DNA of 64,000 nucleotides from Sphingomonas turrisvirgatae (GTDB lineage: Bacteria; Pseudomonadota; Alphaproteobacteria; Sphingomonadales; Sphingomonadaceae). Under the pieces are notes generated by a model. The model was not told the origin of the DNA and did no database searches. It saw only the letters and a program-made list of their open reading frames with translations. The position numbers were made by a program, and so were the translations under genes. Every line of letters starts with the position of its first letter. Position 1 is the first letter of the stretch. Of the stretch, positions 35,827-43,496 are shown piece after piece. The stretch is taken from NCBI RefSeq assembly GCF_001721295.1, contig NZ_MDDS01000009.1, positions 1 through 64,000 on the forward strand, given 5' to 3'.

Positions 35827-36303
35827 CTACCCCTCAGGGATCAGCGTGCGGAACTGCTTGATCTGACACTCCCCGCCCGCTCGTGAACGGAACGTGTCGC
35901 GCTTGGCGCAGACCATGCCGTCCTTGTTGGGCTTGACGTAGAAGCCGGAATAGAAATCGAGGGCAGGACATTCCTTGCCCAGCTTCGCGCGCACGCGCTT
36001 GCCGCCCGCCAACACCAGATCGACGCTGTCGGGCCGCGTGATGGCCGCGCCGGCCAGCCGGTTCATCTGCACGCATTTGTTCGCGTCCTTCTCGACCCAG
36101 GCGATGGGCGGCAGCGGCGCGGCAGGGGCTGAGATGCGGCGGACCGCGTCCGGACGCGGCACGCGGATGACGACATGTTGCTGAATGCGCACCTGCGCCA
36201 GCCGGGTGCCGGTCAGCGAGGCTGAAGCAGCCGCCCTGCCCGGATCGGGTGCGCCGGCGTAGGGCAGCAGCAAAGCGCTCGCGATGACGATCCAGTTCAC
36301 CAT
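35827..36303 (-). CDS. Conserved secreted protein of unknown function
   Basis: 158 residues from ATG 36303; the frame is open to 36435 but that extension overlaps the divergent dehydrogenase. Signal peptide MVNWIVIASALLLPYAGA. The mature domain has VEKDANKCVQMNRLAGAAI, DLVLAGGKRVRAKLGKECPALDFYSGFYVKPNKDGMVC and AGGECQIKQFRTL, with four cysteines that could pair in the periplasm. I know no function. It is divergent from the FAD dehydrogenase with a 76-bp gap. Confidence 0.75.
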   Translation of the reverse strand: MVNWIVIASALLLPYAGAPDPGRAAASASLTGTRLAQVRIQQHVVIRVPRPDAVRRISAPAAPLPPIAWVEKDANKCVQMNRLAGAAITRPDSVDLVLAGGKRVRAKLGKECPALDFYSGFYVKPNKDGMVCAKRDTFRSRAGGECQIKQFRTLIPEG

Positions 36304-36379
36304 GTGATGTTGCCAATAGCCGGGGCGCTTGAACAGTGCATGAATTGCTGGCGTGGACGACGCGTGATAGCGCCGCGTC

Positions 36380-37822
36380 ATGCAGGATGCCCAGCGCCAG
36401 TTCGTCGAGGCGGCCGCCGCCGCGCTCGGTCCCAAATCGGTCGTTACCGAGCACGATGCGATCGAACCGTGGCTGACGGACTGGCGCGGACGCTATCGCG
36501 GGGCCGCAGCGGCGATCCTTCAGCCGGCTTCCACTGACGAAGTGGCGCTGATCGTGGCGCTTGCAAACCGGCATGACGTCCCGCTGGTTCCGCAAGGTGG
36601 CAATACATCGATGGTAGGCGGCGCAACCCCGCCGCCGGACGGGTCTGCGTTGATCCTGTCGCTGCGCCGCATGAACCGGGTGCGGCGCCTTGCAGCCGAA
36701 GAGGGGCTCGTCGTGGCCGAAGCGGGCGTCATCCTGGCCGACTTGCACGCGGCGGCGCTGGGGCAGGGGCGGCGCTTTCCGCTGACCTTGGGCGCCAAGG
36801 GGAGCGCGACGATCGGCGGCCTCGTTTCGACCAATGCCGGGGGCACGCAGGTTCTGCGCCATGGCACGATGCGCGGGCTGGTGCTGGGGATCGAAGCGGT
36901 GTTGCCGGACGGATCGATTCACGACGGGCTTGCCGCCTTGAAGAAGGACAACCGGGGCTACGACCTCAACCAGCTGCTCATCGGAGCCGAGGGTACGCTG
37001 GGCGTTGTGACCGCGGCGACGCTGCGGCTGGTGCCTGCCATCGCCGCACGCGCCGTGGCGTGGGTCGGCGTTGATTCGCCGCACGCCGCGCTCGATCTGT
37101 TGCACGCGATGGCACCGGCGGCGGATGCCATCGAGAGTTTCGAACTCATCCCCGCCCACTCGCTCGATGCGGTGTTGCGGCACATTCCGGGTACGCGCGC
37201 CCCGCTTGAGCGGCCGCACCCCTGGCATGTGCTGATCGAGGCGGTGGCAAGCAATGCCGACGAGGCACCGTCCGCGCTTATCGAGACGCTGCTGGCCCAA
37301 GCCTTCGAACGCGGACTGGTGCGCGATGCGGCGATCGCCGCCAGCGAGGCGCAGGGCGAGGCGTTCTGGCGTATCCGAGACTCGATTTCGGAGGCGGAGC
37401 GCGCGAGCGGGCCGGCGCTCCAGCACGATATATCGGTGCCGGTCGCGGCCATGCCCAACTTCATGATCGATGGCGCGCGCGCGGTAGAGGCGGCATTTCC
37501 CGGCACCAGCGCTGGCGCATTCGGCCATCTCGGCGACGGCAATGTCCATTTCCATGTTCGCGCGCCCGCGGGCAGCGCGCCTGACTGGCCCACGCGAAAC
37601 GCCGGCGTCATCAGTCCGTTCGTCCATGATCTGGTGGTCGCGGCCGGAGGCTCGATTTCCGCAGAGCACGGCATCGGTCAGATGAAGCGGGACGAACTGG
37701 CGCGGCTGTCCTCGCCCGCGCGGATGCATGCCCTGAACGCCATCAAGCGCGCGCTTGATCCTCGCAACCTCTTCAACCCGGGGAAGCTCGTCTCTCTTGC
37801 GTCGGACCGCCTCGACCAATAG
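36380..37822 (+). CDS. FAD-linked 2-hydroxyacid dehydrogenase (GlcD / D-2-hydroxyglutarate dehydrogenase-like)
   Basis: 480 residues. The PCMH-type FAD domain (about 40-220) has PLVPQGGNTSMVGGATP and LTLGAKGSATIGGLVSTNAGGTQVLRHGTMRGLVLGIEAV, the FAD pyrophosphate region. The C-terminal oxidase domain has FGHLGDGNVHFHVRAP (metal/substrate His pair) and ISAEHGIGQMKR (catalytic His), ending in ALDPRNLFNPGKLV. Such enzymes oxidise D-lactate, glycolate or D-2-hydroxyglutarate and pass electrons to ETF or quinone. Which acid is used cannot be decided here. Confidence 0.9.
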   Translation: MQDAQRQFVEAAAAALGPKSVVTEHDAIEPWLTDWRGRYRGAAAAILQPASTDEVALIVALANRHDVPLVPQGGNTSMVGGATPPPDGSALILSLRRMNRVRRLAAEEGLVVAEAGVILADLHAAALGQGRRFPLTLGAKGSATIGGLVSTNAGGTQVLRHGTMRGLVLGIEAVLPDGSIHDGLAALKKDNRGYDLNQLLIGAEGTLGVVTAATLRLVPAIAARAVAWVGVDSPHAALDLLHAMAPAADAIESFELIPAHSLDAVLRHIPGTRAPLERPHPWHVLIEAVASNADEAPSALIETLLAQAFERGLVRDAAIAASEAQGEAFWRIRDSISEAERASGPALQHDISVPVAAMPNFMIDGARAVEAAFPGTSAGAFGHLGDGNVHFHVRAPAGSAPDWPTRNAGVISPFVHDLVVAAGGSISAEHGIGQMKRDELARLSSPARMHALNAIKRALDPRNLFNPGKLVSLASDRLDQ

Positions 37823-37855
37823 AGCGCGGTTCCAGCAAAGCTGGGCGATTTCGGT

Positions 37856-37927
37856 ACCAGCCTGCTCCCCACCCGGCGACCACGCGGATACAGGCGTTGG
37901 ATGGCCGGGTGGGGGGAGCGGGCTGGT
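37856..37927. repeat. Long imperfect inverted repeat upstream of sapC
   Basis: The left arm 37856-37877 (ACCAGCCTGCTCCCCACCCG...) pairs with 37904-37927 over about 22 bp with three inserted bases, and the 26-base loop can pair further (CCACGC with GCGTTGG). It resembles an extragenic palindromic repeat. Immediately after it, TTCAGC-GTA-GCTGAA (37933-37947) is a perfect small palindrome that could be an operator for sapC. Confidence 0.7.
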
Positions 37928-37986
37928 GCCGCTTCAGCGTAGCTGAACGATACAAGATCCAGCCAATTCGACTTCAGGAGATTTCC

Positions 37987-38769
37987 ATGGCCAGCGCGCC
38001 GCAGACTCAAGGTCTTCCGCTCTTCTACAACGACCTGCAGCCGCTTTCGAGCGAACTGCACGCCAACTACAAGATTCGCCGCGCCGATGCTGCCCCCTTC
38101 ATGGCGCGGCAGCATGCGGTGCCGCTGACGGTCGAGGAATTCCCGCTGGTGCAGCGGTTCATGCCGATCGTGTTCTCGGTCGGCGACGATCCCGTGCCGC
38201 TGGCGCTGATGGGCCTGAACGAAGGCGTGAACGTCTTTTTCGACGCCGAAGGTCGTCTGCGGGATCAGGCCCAGGCCTTCTATGTTCCGGCCTATGTCCG
38301 CCGCTATCCGTACATGCTGGCGCGGCTGCGTCCGGATGCCGAGGAATTGTCGCTGTGCTTCGACCCGAACTCCGAGACGATCGGCGAGTTCGAGGACGGC
38401 GAGCCGCTGTTCGCCGACGGCAAGCCGACCGAACTGGTCCAGCAAGTGCTGAAATTCAACGAGGATTTCGAGATCGCAGGCCAGAAGACCACTGCCTTCG
38501 TCAAGGAACTCAAGGACCTTGGTCTGTTGATGGACGGCGAAGTGTCGATCGCGCCTGACGGGGCCGAGCAGCCCTATATCTATCGCGGCTTTCAGATGAT
38601 CGACGAGAACAAGCTGAACGAGATGCGCGGCGACCAGCTGCGCAAGATCGTTCAGAACGGCATGCTGCCGCTGATCTACGCGCATCTCTTCTCGCTCGGC
38701 CTGATGCGTGAAATCTTCGCGCGCCAGCTGGACCAGGGCGCCGTAGCGCCGCTTCAGCCGGCGGCCTGA
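37987..38769 (+). CDS. SapC family protein
   Basis: 260 residues from ATG 37987 after an AGGAG ribosome-binding site. The SapC family is defined by segments such as PLFYNDLQPLSSELHANYKIR, AVPLTVEEFPLVQRFMPIVFS, VPLALMGLNEGVNVFFDAEGRLRDQAQAFYVPAYVRRYPYML and a C-terminal NEMRGDQLRKIVQNGMLPLIYAHLFSL. The name comes from an S-layer/antimicrobial-peptide-resistance context in other bacteria, but biochemical function is not established. No signal peptide. Followed by a clear terminator. Confidence 0.88.
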   Translation: MASAPQTQGLPLFYNDLQPLSSELHANYKIRRADAAPFMARQHAVPLTVEEFPLVQRFMPIVFSVGDDPVPLALMGLNEGVNVFFDAEGRLRDQAQAFYVPAYVRRYPYMLARLRPDAEELSLCFDPNSETIGEFEDGEPLFADGKPTELVQQVLKFNEDFEIAGQKTTAFVKELKDLGLLMDGEVSIAPDGAEQPYIYRGFQMIDENKLNEMRGDQLRKIVQNGMLPLIYAHLFSLGLMREIFARQLDQGAVAPLQPAA

Positions 38770-38799
38770 CCGCCCACTACCTTCGGCTATGTTGAAATC

Positions 38800-38838
38800 G
38801 GCCCGTGCGCCGCCATGTGGCAGGCGCGCGGGCCTTTT
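38800..38838 (+). terminator. Rho-independent terminator after sapC
   Basis: A 12-bp stem (38800-38811 with 38823-38834, one G-U) followed by TTTT. Confidence 0.8.
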
Positions 38839-38902
38839 CTTGCAGGCTGCTGATGCGATCGTCCGCACTGATGCTCGGCTCGTCGCATTTCGCGATGTGG
38901 CC

Positions 38903-38931
38903 TTGAAGCCACGGTCAAGCCCTCCTATATC
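38903..38931 (+). promoter_or_regulatory. Predicted sigma-70 promoter of the small RNA
   Basis: TTGAAG (38903-38908), 17-base spacer, TATATC (38926-38931). The expected start, around 38938-38941, coincides with the first base of the first RNA hairpin. Confidence 0.6.
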
Positions 38932-38937
38932 CAGTTT

Positions 38938-39043
38938 AGTACGGTTTCGTGTCCCCCCTTTCGCGGAACCGTGCGGCACGCCCTCGGGCGTGTCTCCTCC
39001 CTGAACCTAGGCCGCCCGGTGGAAACATCGGGCGGTTTTTTTT
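38938..39043 (+). ncRNA. Candidate small RNA with C-rich loops (CcsR/cuckoo-like)
   Basis: About 105 nt between a predicted promoter and a textbook terminator, with no open reading frame. Hairpin 1: 11-bp stem 38941-38951 with 38962-38972 and loop TCCCCCCTTT. Hairpin 2: CACGCC/GGCGTG (38977-38982 with 38987-38992). Then a single-stranded TCTCCTCCCT (38993-39002) complementary to Shine-Dalgarno sequences, and a 10-bp terminator hairpin with a GAAA tetraloop. C-rich CUCCUCCC motifs are the hallmark of alphaproteobacterial CcsR/cuckoo-type RNAs. Assignment is by pattern only. Confidence 0.7.
39012..39043 (+). terminator. Rho-independent terminator of the small RNA
   Basis: CCGCCCGGTG-GAAA-CATCGGGCGG (10-bp stem, GNRA loop) followed by eight T residues. 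Confidence 0.95.
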
Positions 39044-39054
39044 GCTTGCTCGCG

Positions 39055-39897
39055 CTATTCGGCAGCGGCGGCGAGCGGCATCGCTTCGTCCGCCACGGCA
39101 TCCACGATGCGGCGCAGCAGCGCTGCGGTGGCGCCGAAGCCTGAGCCCACCGCGTCGCGCTTGCGATCGAGATAGAGGGTGCGGTCGATCTCGATCTGGA
39201 TGGCATGCAGGCCGCGCGCCGGATCGGCATGACGGTCAAGGATGTGGCCACCGGCATAGGGCGTGTTGACCGCGGTGCGCATGCGCGCGGCATGCGCCAC
39301 GCCTTCGATCCTCGCGACGAAGCGGCTGGCAGCCGAGCGGCCGAAGCGGTCGCCGATCACGATGCGGGCGCTGCCTGTCGCGAGCGGTGGCATCGAATGG
39401 ATATCGAGCAGGACCGCGACGCCGAAGCGTGCGTGGGCCGCTGCGAGCAATCCGGCCAGCGCGGTGTGGTAGGGGCGGTGGTCATGCTCGATCCGCGCGC
39501 GAATCTCTTCGTCGGCGAAGCGCCGTCGCCACAGTTCGGCACCGCTCACGCGGCGCGGCACAAGGCCCAGGCCGCTGCGCAGTTTCGGCGATAGTGCCCC
39601 CTCAGGCAGGATCGCAGCGCCTTCATCCACGCGTGAGTCGCGCTCATGCTCCGCGCGGTTGAGGTCGATCCAGGCGCGCGCGCGCTGTGCGACCAGCAGC
39701 GTCTCGCTGCCCAAGGCCGCAAGCGCCAGCGTATCGGCATGGCGATCCTCCAATGGCAGCAGCGCAGCAAGCGGCAAGCGGGACGCCGCGCGCAGCGGTA
39801 GCGGATAGTCGCGCCCGGCATGCGGCACGGAAAGGACGACGGGGGAAACCGGATCGGCCGGGCCATGCAGGCTGAAGGACGGATCACCGGCAGTCAC
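39055..39897 (-). CDS. N-formylglutamate amidohydrolase family protein
   Basis: 280 residues. The metal-binding and substrate motifs of the family are present: VVLSVPHAGRDYP (His), LEDRHADTLAL, ARAWIDLNRAEHERD, HRPYHTALAGLLAAAHARFGVAVLLDIHSMPP (the DxHS motif), IVIGDRFG and GLHAIQIEIDRTLYLD. The type enzyme hydrolyses N-formyl-L-glutamate at the end of histidine degradation, but no hut genes are nearby and paralogues may hydrolyse other N-acyl amino acids. It is divergent from cpdR, a pairing often seen in alphaproteobacteria. Confidence 0.88.
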   Translation of the reverse strand: MTAGDPSFSLHGPADPVSPVVLSVPHAGRDYPLPLRAASRLPLAALLPLEDRHADTLALAALGSETLLVAQRARAWIDLNRAEHERDSRVDEGAAILPEGALSPKLRSGLGLVPRRVSGAELWRRRFADEEIRARIEHDHRPYHTALAGLLAAAHARFGVAVLLDIHSMPPLATGSARIVIGDRFGRSAASRFVARIEGVAHAARMRTAVNTPYAGGHILDRHADPARGLHAIQIEIDRTLYLDRKRDAVGSGFGATAALLRRIVDAVADEAMPLAAAAE

Positions 39898-40038
39898 GTG
39901 TTCACCCTATGCGTCGGCGCGCAAGCGCGCAACGCAAGTCGCGCGACGGTTCGGCTGGAAAATCTTAAGCCATTCGCGCATAAGCAGTCGCGCGGGGTTC
40001 CGTGGGGGGACGGCGCCGGGCCGGCATTTGGGGTGGCG

Positions 40039-40416
40039 ATGATCAGGATACTTCTGGCCGAGGACGACAAGGTCATGCGCGAGTATCTGACGCGCGCGCT
40101 CGAGCGTTCAGGCTATGCCGTCAGCGCGGTCGATCGCGGCACCGCGGCGCTGCCGCTGATCGAAACCGAACGCTTCGATCTGCTGCTCACCGACATCGTG
40201 ATGCCCGAGATGGACGGGATCGAACTGGCGCAAAAGGCCAGCGCGATCGCACCCGACATGCGCGTCATGTTCATCACCGGTTTTGCGGCGGTGACGCTTC
40301 GCGCAGGCAAGCAGATGCCCGACGCGCGCGTACTGTCCAAACCATTCCACTTGCGTGACCTGGTGCTCGAGGTCGATCGGATGTTCGAGGTCGAACAGGT
40401 GCCAAGCCGAAATTAG
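40039..40416 (+). CDS. cpdR: CpdR-type response regulator
   Basis: A 125-residue stand-alone receiver. MIRILLAEDDKVMREYLTRALERSGY is characteristic of CpdR. Phospho-acceptor Asp52 is in LLLTDIVMPEMDGIELA, with FITGFAA and LSKPFHLRDLV (Lys). In Caulobacter unphosphorylated CpdR brings ClpXP to its polar substrates and is controlled by CckA-ChpT. ATG 40039 was chosen because the receiver fold starts there; longer in-frame starts to 39820 would add non-conserved sequence. Confidence 0.9.
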   Translation: MIRILLAEDDKVMREYLTRALERSGYAVSAVDRGTAALPLIETERFDLLLTDIVMPEMDGIELAQKASAIAPDMRVMFITGFAAVTLRAGKQMPDARVLSKPFHLRDLVLEVDRMFEVEQVPSRN

Positions 40417-40491
40417 TCGCCAAACCGCGCTTGCAAGGCTCACCGCCCCCCGCTAAAGCGCCGCTTCCCAAGATTCGCCGCAAGGCGCAGT

Positions 40492-40566
40492 GGGCGTGTA
40501 GCTCAGTGGTAGAGCACTGTGTTGACATCGCAGGGGTCGCAAGTTCAATCCTTGCCACGCCCACCA
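40492..40566 (+). tRNA. tRNA-Val (anticodon GAC)
   Basis: Cloverleaf with acceptor GGGCGTG/CACGCCC, anticodon loop TTGACAT (anticodon GAC), T-arm GCAAGTTCAATCCTTGC and encoded CCA. It complements the TAC isoacceptor at 12046-12121. Confidence 0.96.
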
Positions 40567-40568
40567 TT

Positions 40569-40604
40569 AAAACCCCGCAATCCTGATGGATTGCGGGGTT
40601 TTTT
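40569..40604 (+). terminator. Rho-independent terminator after tRNA-Val(GAC)
   Basis: 15-bp perfect stem (40569-40583 with 40588-40602), TGAT loop, run of six T. Confidence 0.95.
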
Positions 40605-40687
40605 GATGCCCGGGTTCCGGAGCCAACACAGACACCTGGGCGAAGCCTGGGTGGATCGCCTCAGCTATGCCGATCATAGCGCCGTTA

Positions 40688-40850
40688 TCAGCCGTCCGAC
40701 CGGGCTTCCATGGGGTCGAACAGCCAAGCCGCCCCGTGCTCATTTGCTTCTCGCATATCGTCGATGAAGGCGCGGACGACGGGTGCAACCTCGCGCCGGC
40801 TGGGAAACATCAAGCTAACGGGGAGCCGCGAGTGACCATGCCGGCAGAAT
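40688..40850 (-). pseudogene. C-terminal remnant of a LysR-family regulator
   Basis: An open stretch whose translation contains HSRLPVSLMFPSRREVAPVV and then RAFIDDM. This is the final strand-helix of the LysR substrate-binding domain (typically PLYLVYPSRRHLSPRVRAFIDFL). No N-terminal HTH or rest of the effector domain is found upstream; the frame runs into the 3' end of the tetR gene. I interpret it as a decayed gene end left after a rearrangement next to tRNA-Val. Confidence 0.6.
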
Positions 40851-40878
40851 ATGTGGGGCGAGCAGCGCCCGGAATCGC

Positions 40879-41544
40879 TCAGTGCCTCCTGGCAGACGCA
40901 ACAATCTCGTCCCATCCGGCCATGGCGAGTTCGGCGGATGCTTGCAGCTCCGCCCGATCGGCCCCGTCACGAGCCCGGATCGCCATGCCGCTCTGCACCG
41001 TCTGCACAAAGCGCGCGAGCTTGGCGACATCGACGGATTCTGGCAGCTCGCCCTCTGCGACGGCCTGCTCCAGCCGCGCAGCGAGCACATCGAACGCGCC
41101 CCCGCGCGTCCTTCGCATCAGCAATTCAAGCTCGGCGTGGCTTTCGCTGCCAACCGTTCCCAATGTAGCCATGCAGCCGTGTGGCAGGTCGCAGTCAGAC
41201 CCGGTCATCGCGGCCGCCGAATCCAGGAGGTAGGCCCGGACTGCATCGCGAGCCGTCGCCGCCTCACGAAAGCGTCCGAGCACCAGATGCTCATAGGTAG
41301 CGGAGTAGCAGCGAAGTGCCTCGGCGTAGAGTTCGTCCTTGGACCCGAACGCAGCATAAAGGCTCTTTACCCCGATGCCCAAAGCCTCTGTCAGGTCTGC
41401 AATCGACGTCGCCTCATAGCCTTTGACCCAGAACAGCTTCATCGCCCGGGTTAGCGCGACATCGCGGTCGAATGCACGCGGCCGCCCGCGCCCCCGGGGG
41501 GCCGTATCCACCGCATCGGGCAGCCGGGAGTCATATTTTTCCAT
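40879..41544 (-). CDS. TetR/AcrR-family transcriptional regulator
   Basis: 221 residues. The N-terminal HTH is RPRAFDRDVALTRAMKLFWVKGYEATSIADLTEALGIGVKSLYAAFGSKDELYAEAL (about residues 20-75), and the helical ligand domain is of the TetR_C_16/YcdC style with YLLDSAAAMTGSDCDLPHGCMATLGTVG. It is divergently transcribed from an SDR gene with a 78-bp spacer holding inverted GATCACTG sites, so it probably represses that gene and itself. The inducer is unknown. Confidence 0.9.
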   Translation of the reverse strand: MEKYDSRLPDAVDTAPRGRGRPRAFDRDVALTRAMKLFWVKGYEATSIADLTEALGIGVKSLYAAFGSKDELYAEALRCYSATYEHLVLGRFREAATARDAVRAYLLDSAAAMTGSDCDLPHGCMATLGTVGSESHAELELLMRRTRGGAFDVLAARLEQAVAEGELPESVDVAKLARFVQTVQSGMAIRARDGADRAELQASAELAMAGWDEIVASARRH

Positions 41545-41545
41545 T

Positions 41546-41602
41546 GATCACTGTATAAATCGCTTGACGCAACACGCAAGCCTTCCAATTAATCCAGTGA
41601 TC
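41546..41602. promoter_or_regulatory. tetR-SDR intergenic operator and SDR promoter
   Basis: GATCACTG (41546-41553) and its exact inverse CAGTGATC (41595-41602) flank the SDR promoter TTGACG (41564-41569), 17-base spacer, AATTAA (41587-41592). The wider half-sites ATTGATCACTG and ATCGATCACTG agree at 10 of 11 positions. Probable TetR binding sites. Confidence 0.55.
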
Positions 41603-41622
41603 GATGCATAAAGGAAATGATC

Positions 41623-42363
41623 ATGACGGATCTTGCTGGTAAACGTGCCCTGGTGACCGGTGGCTCGCGAGGCATCGGCGCTGCAATCGCCCTCGCGCTT
41701 GCCGACAAAGGGGCGGATGTCGCCCTCACATTTCAGAATTCCCCGGACCGCGCTCGTGCGGTCGTGGACTCGATCGAAAAACTCGGCCGGCGGGCTGTGG
41801 CCATCCAGGCCGATAGTGGCGATCCGGTCGCGGTCAGGCAGGCGGTCGAGGAAGCCGTCGCCGCCCTGGGTGGGCTGGATATTCTGGTGAACAACGCGGG
41901 TATCGCGCTCTACAACACGATCGCTGACTTCAAGGTCGAGGATATCGATGCGCTGTTCGCGGTGAACGTGCGTGGGACGATCATTGCGACCCAGGCGGCC
42001 ATTCCGCATCTTGGCGCTGGCGGTCGTGTGATCAGCATCGGTTCGGCCGGGGCAGAGCGTATCGTCGGCTCGCCGGGCACGGTCTATTATATGACCAAGT
42101 CCGCGCTGCAGTCGTTCACTCGTGGGCTCGCTCAGGAGCTGGGCCCAAGGGACATCACGGCTAATCTGGTTCAGCCGGGTTCGACCGACACGGATATGAA
42201 CCCGGCGGATGGTGAAAGCGCCGATTATCAGCGCAGTCTTACCCCGCTTGGCCGCTTCGGCTCGCCGGCGGATATCGCCGCCGCTGTAACGTTCCTCGCG
42301 AGTCCGGCCGCCAGGCACATCACCGGCACGGCCATCACGATCGATGGCGGCTTGCTCGCGTAA
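41623..42363 (+). CDS. Short-chain dehydrogenase/reductase
   Basis: 246 residues from ATG 41623 (AAGGA lies 7 bases upstream; ATG 41617 would be too close). Classical SDR: GKRALVTGGSRGIGAAIAL (TGxxxGxG), NNAG in LDILVNNAGIAL, catalytic Ser in RVISIGSAGAERIVGSPG and YxxxK in VYYMTKSALQ, with Asn and PG-T motifs following (LVQPGSTDTDMNP). The basic residue after the Gly-rich loop suggests NADP(H). The substrate is unknown. Divergent from its probable TetR repressor. Confidence 0.92.
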   Translation: MTDLAGKRALVTGGSRGIGAAIALALADKGADVALTFQNSPDRARAVVDSIEKLGRRAVAIQADSGDPVAVRQAVEEAVAALGGLDILVNNAGIALYNTIADFKVEDIDALFAVNVRGTIIATQAAIPHLGAGGRVISIGSAGAERIVGSPGTVYYMTKSALQSFTRGLAQELGPRDITANLVQPGSTDTDMNPADGESADYQRSLTPLGRFGSPADIAAAVTFLASPAARHITGTAITIDGGLLA

Positions 42364-42383
42364 TACTCGGAAAGGAGAGTCAG

Positions 42384-42437
42384 ATGAAAACGGCGATCCA
42401 TGATGCTTCGAGCATGGCGAGGCAGCTCGCTAGCTAG
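42384..42437 (+). pseudogene. Truncated 17-codon ORF after the SDR gene
   Basis: A strong ribosome-binding site (AAGGAG) precedes ATG 42384, but the frame stops after 17 codons (MKTAIHDASSMARQLAS). Likely the beginning of a former operon gene whose body has been deleted. Too short to assign. Confidence 0.35.
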
Positions 42438-42553
42438 CCCTTGGCGACCGGTGCGCGTTCTGCGTTTCCTCCATCGTCGTTGCGAGCTGCGTAGGGCGGT
42501 CAGTCACGGGTGTGTTTTCACGGCGTGAACCCGTTCGGATCGGGAGCAGTTCC

Positions 42554-42922
42554 TTGACCAGCAAGGCCGAAGGCGCAGATAAGATCGGTGTCGGGATCGT
42601 CGGGGCGAGCGCCAGTCGCGGCAGTGCCAGCGTCGCCCACATCCCGGCCATCTCGGTGATCTCGCGATTACCCGCCGTCGCGGGCAAAAGCCGGCTCAAC
42701 GCTTGGCCGTCTCCGCTGATTATGTGACAGGCCCCGCGGGGCTCGGCCCCGCCGCGGCGAGCGTTGCCCGCCTGTATGCGCAGTTCGCCGTCGATCTCGA
42801 GGATGGAACATCCCAAGTTCCGGATTTTCGATATCGCGGCTTCCCGACATCAGGTTCTGGACGCCATATCGAGAGCATCCGAAACCGGCCGCCGCCAGGA
42901 TCAACCCGGTTTCGGGCGATAG
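42554..42922 (+). pseudogene. Broken Gfo/Idh/MocA-family oxidoreductase
   Basis: The N-terminal Rossmann start KIGVGIVGASASRGSASVAH and IPAISVISRLPAVAGKS is readable from TTG 42554 to about 42690, then stops. In another frame (42703-42830) the usual C-terminus appears: ASVARLYAQFAVDLEDGTSQ followed by VPDF. After one extra base a third frame gives RHQVLDAISRASETGRRQ to the stop at 42922. The central 200 or so residues are missing. So this is one gene with an internal deletion and at least one frameshift, originally an NAD(P)-dependent sugar or amino-acid-derivative dehydrogenase. Confidence 0.72.
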
Positions 42923-42995
42923 TCCTGACCGATCTGTTTGGGGACGAGCCGGCCGCCCAATTGACGGCGCTTGATGCGATGTGCCGAACGCGACT

Positions 42996-43112
42996 ATGTA
43001 TATCTGCATGCGCTCCGACGCTTGCCCCAGCCATCTCGTGACCGCGGTCCAGCGGCTCGACGGCGCGCGCCGGGCCTTTTGCATTCGAATTAGCGCCGCC
43101 CGCGGCTTCTGA
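42996..43112 (+). CDS. Possible very small ORF, unsupported function
   Basis: 38 codons beginning MYICMRSDACPSHLVTAVQR and ending in RISAARGF. It shows a vaguely ACT-like pattern and lies just upstream of the small protein at 43172. No clear ribosome-binding site. It may be a fragment or spurious. Confidence 0.25.
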   Translation: MYICMRSDACPSHLVTAVQRLDGARRAFCIRISAARGF

Positions 43113-43171
43113 CCCGGGCTGACTCACGCTAGCGCATCTTGCGCGCCGCACCTCGAATGCGAGCTTTTTCT

Positions 43172-43480
43172 ATGCCGACTTCTCTTCGTGACGGCCTTGC
43201 GCCGCGCAATGTACATGTGACCGCCGCCTGTGCCGCTCCCGCCCTGCAAATCCAGGGCGTGACCGATCTTAGCCCGCAGGCATTTCCCCGGGTGCTGGAC
43301 CGGCTGCTGGTGCTGGGTGGCGTGCCGCTTTCGATCAGCTATCTGCGTCGCCCCTGGTCGGGGCGTTTCGAGCTGTACATCGACGGATTGAGCGGGATGG
43401 ACGCGGCACTGATCAGCGCACGGCTATCGGCCATGCCAAGCGTGCGGGCGATCCGGATCTGCCACCTCGCCCCGGTCTAG
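43172..43480 (+). CDS. Small protein with ACT-like C-terminal half, unknown
   Basis: 102 residues from ATG 43172 (the frame is open from 43139). The first 40 residues contain NVHVTAACAAPALQIQGVTDL. The last 60 (FPRVLDRLLVLGGVPLSISYLRRPWSGRFELYIDGLSGMDAALISARLSAMPSVRAIRICH) have the beta-alpha-beta-beta-alpha-beta pattern and spacing of an ACT domain. No other domain is present. Not recognised as a named family. It may bind an amino acid; this is inference from pattern only. Confidence 0.5.
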   Translation: MPTSLRDGLAPRNVHVTAACAAPALQIQGVTDLSPQAFPRVLDRLLVLGGVPLSISYLRRPWSGRFELYIDGLSGMDAALISARLSAMPSVRAIRICHLAPV

Positions 43481-43496
43481 AGGGGCGAAGCAGCGC

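Noticed and set aside
42430..42816. Minus-strand frame of 128 codons over the broken oxidoreductase
   Set aside because: No family pattern, whereas the plus strand shows Gfo/Idh/MocA N- and C-terminal motifs in shifted frames.
40492..43171. Genomic island integrated at tRNA-Val(GAC)
   Set aside because: No integrase gene, and I could not find a repeat of the tRNA 3' end downstream; kept only as a decaying accessory patch.
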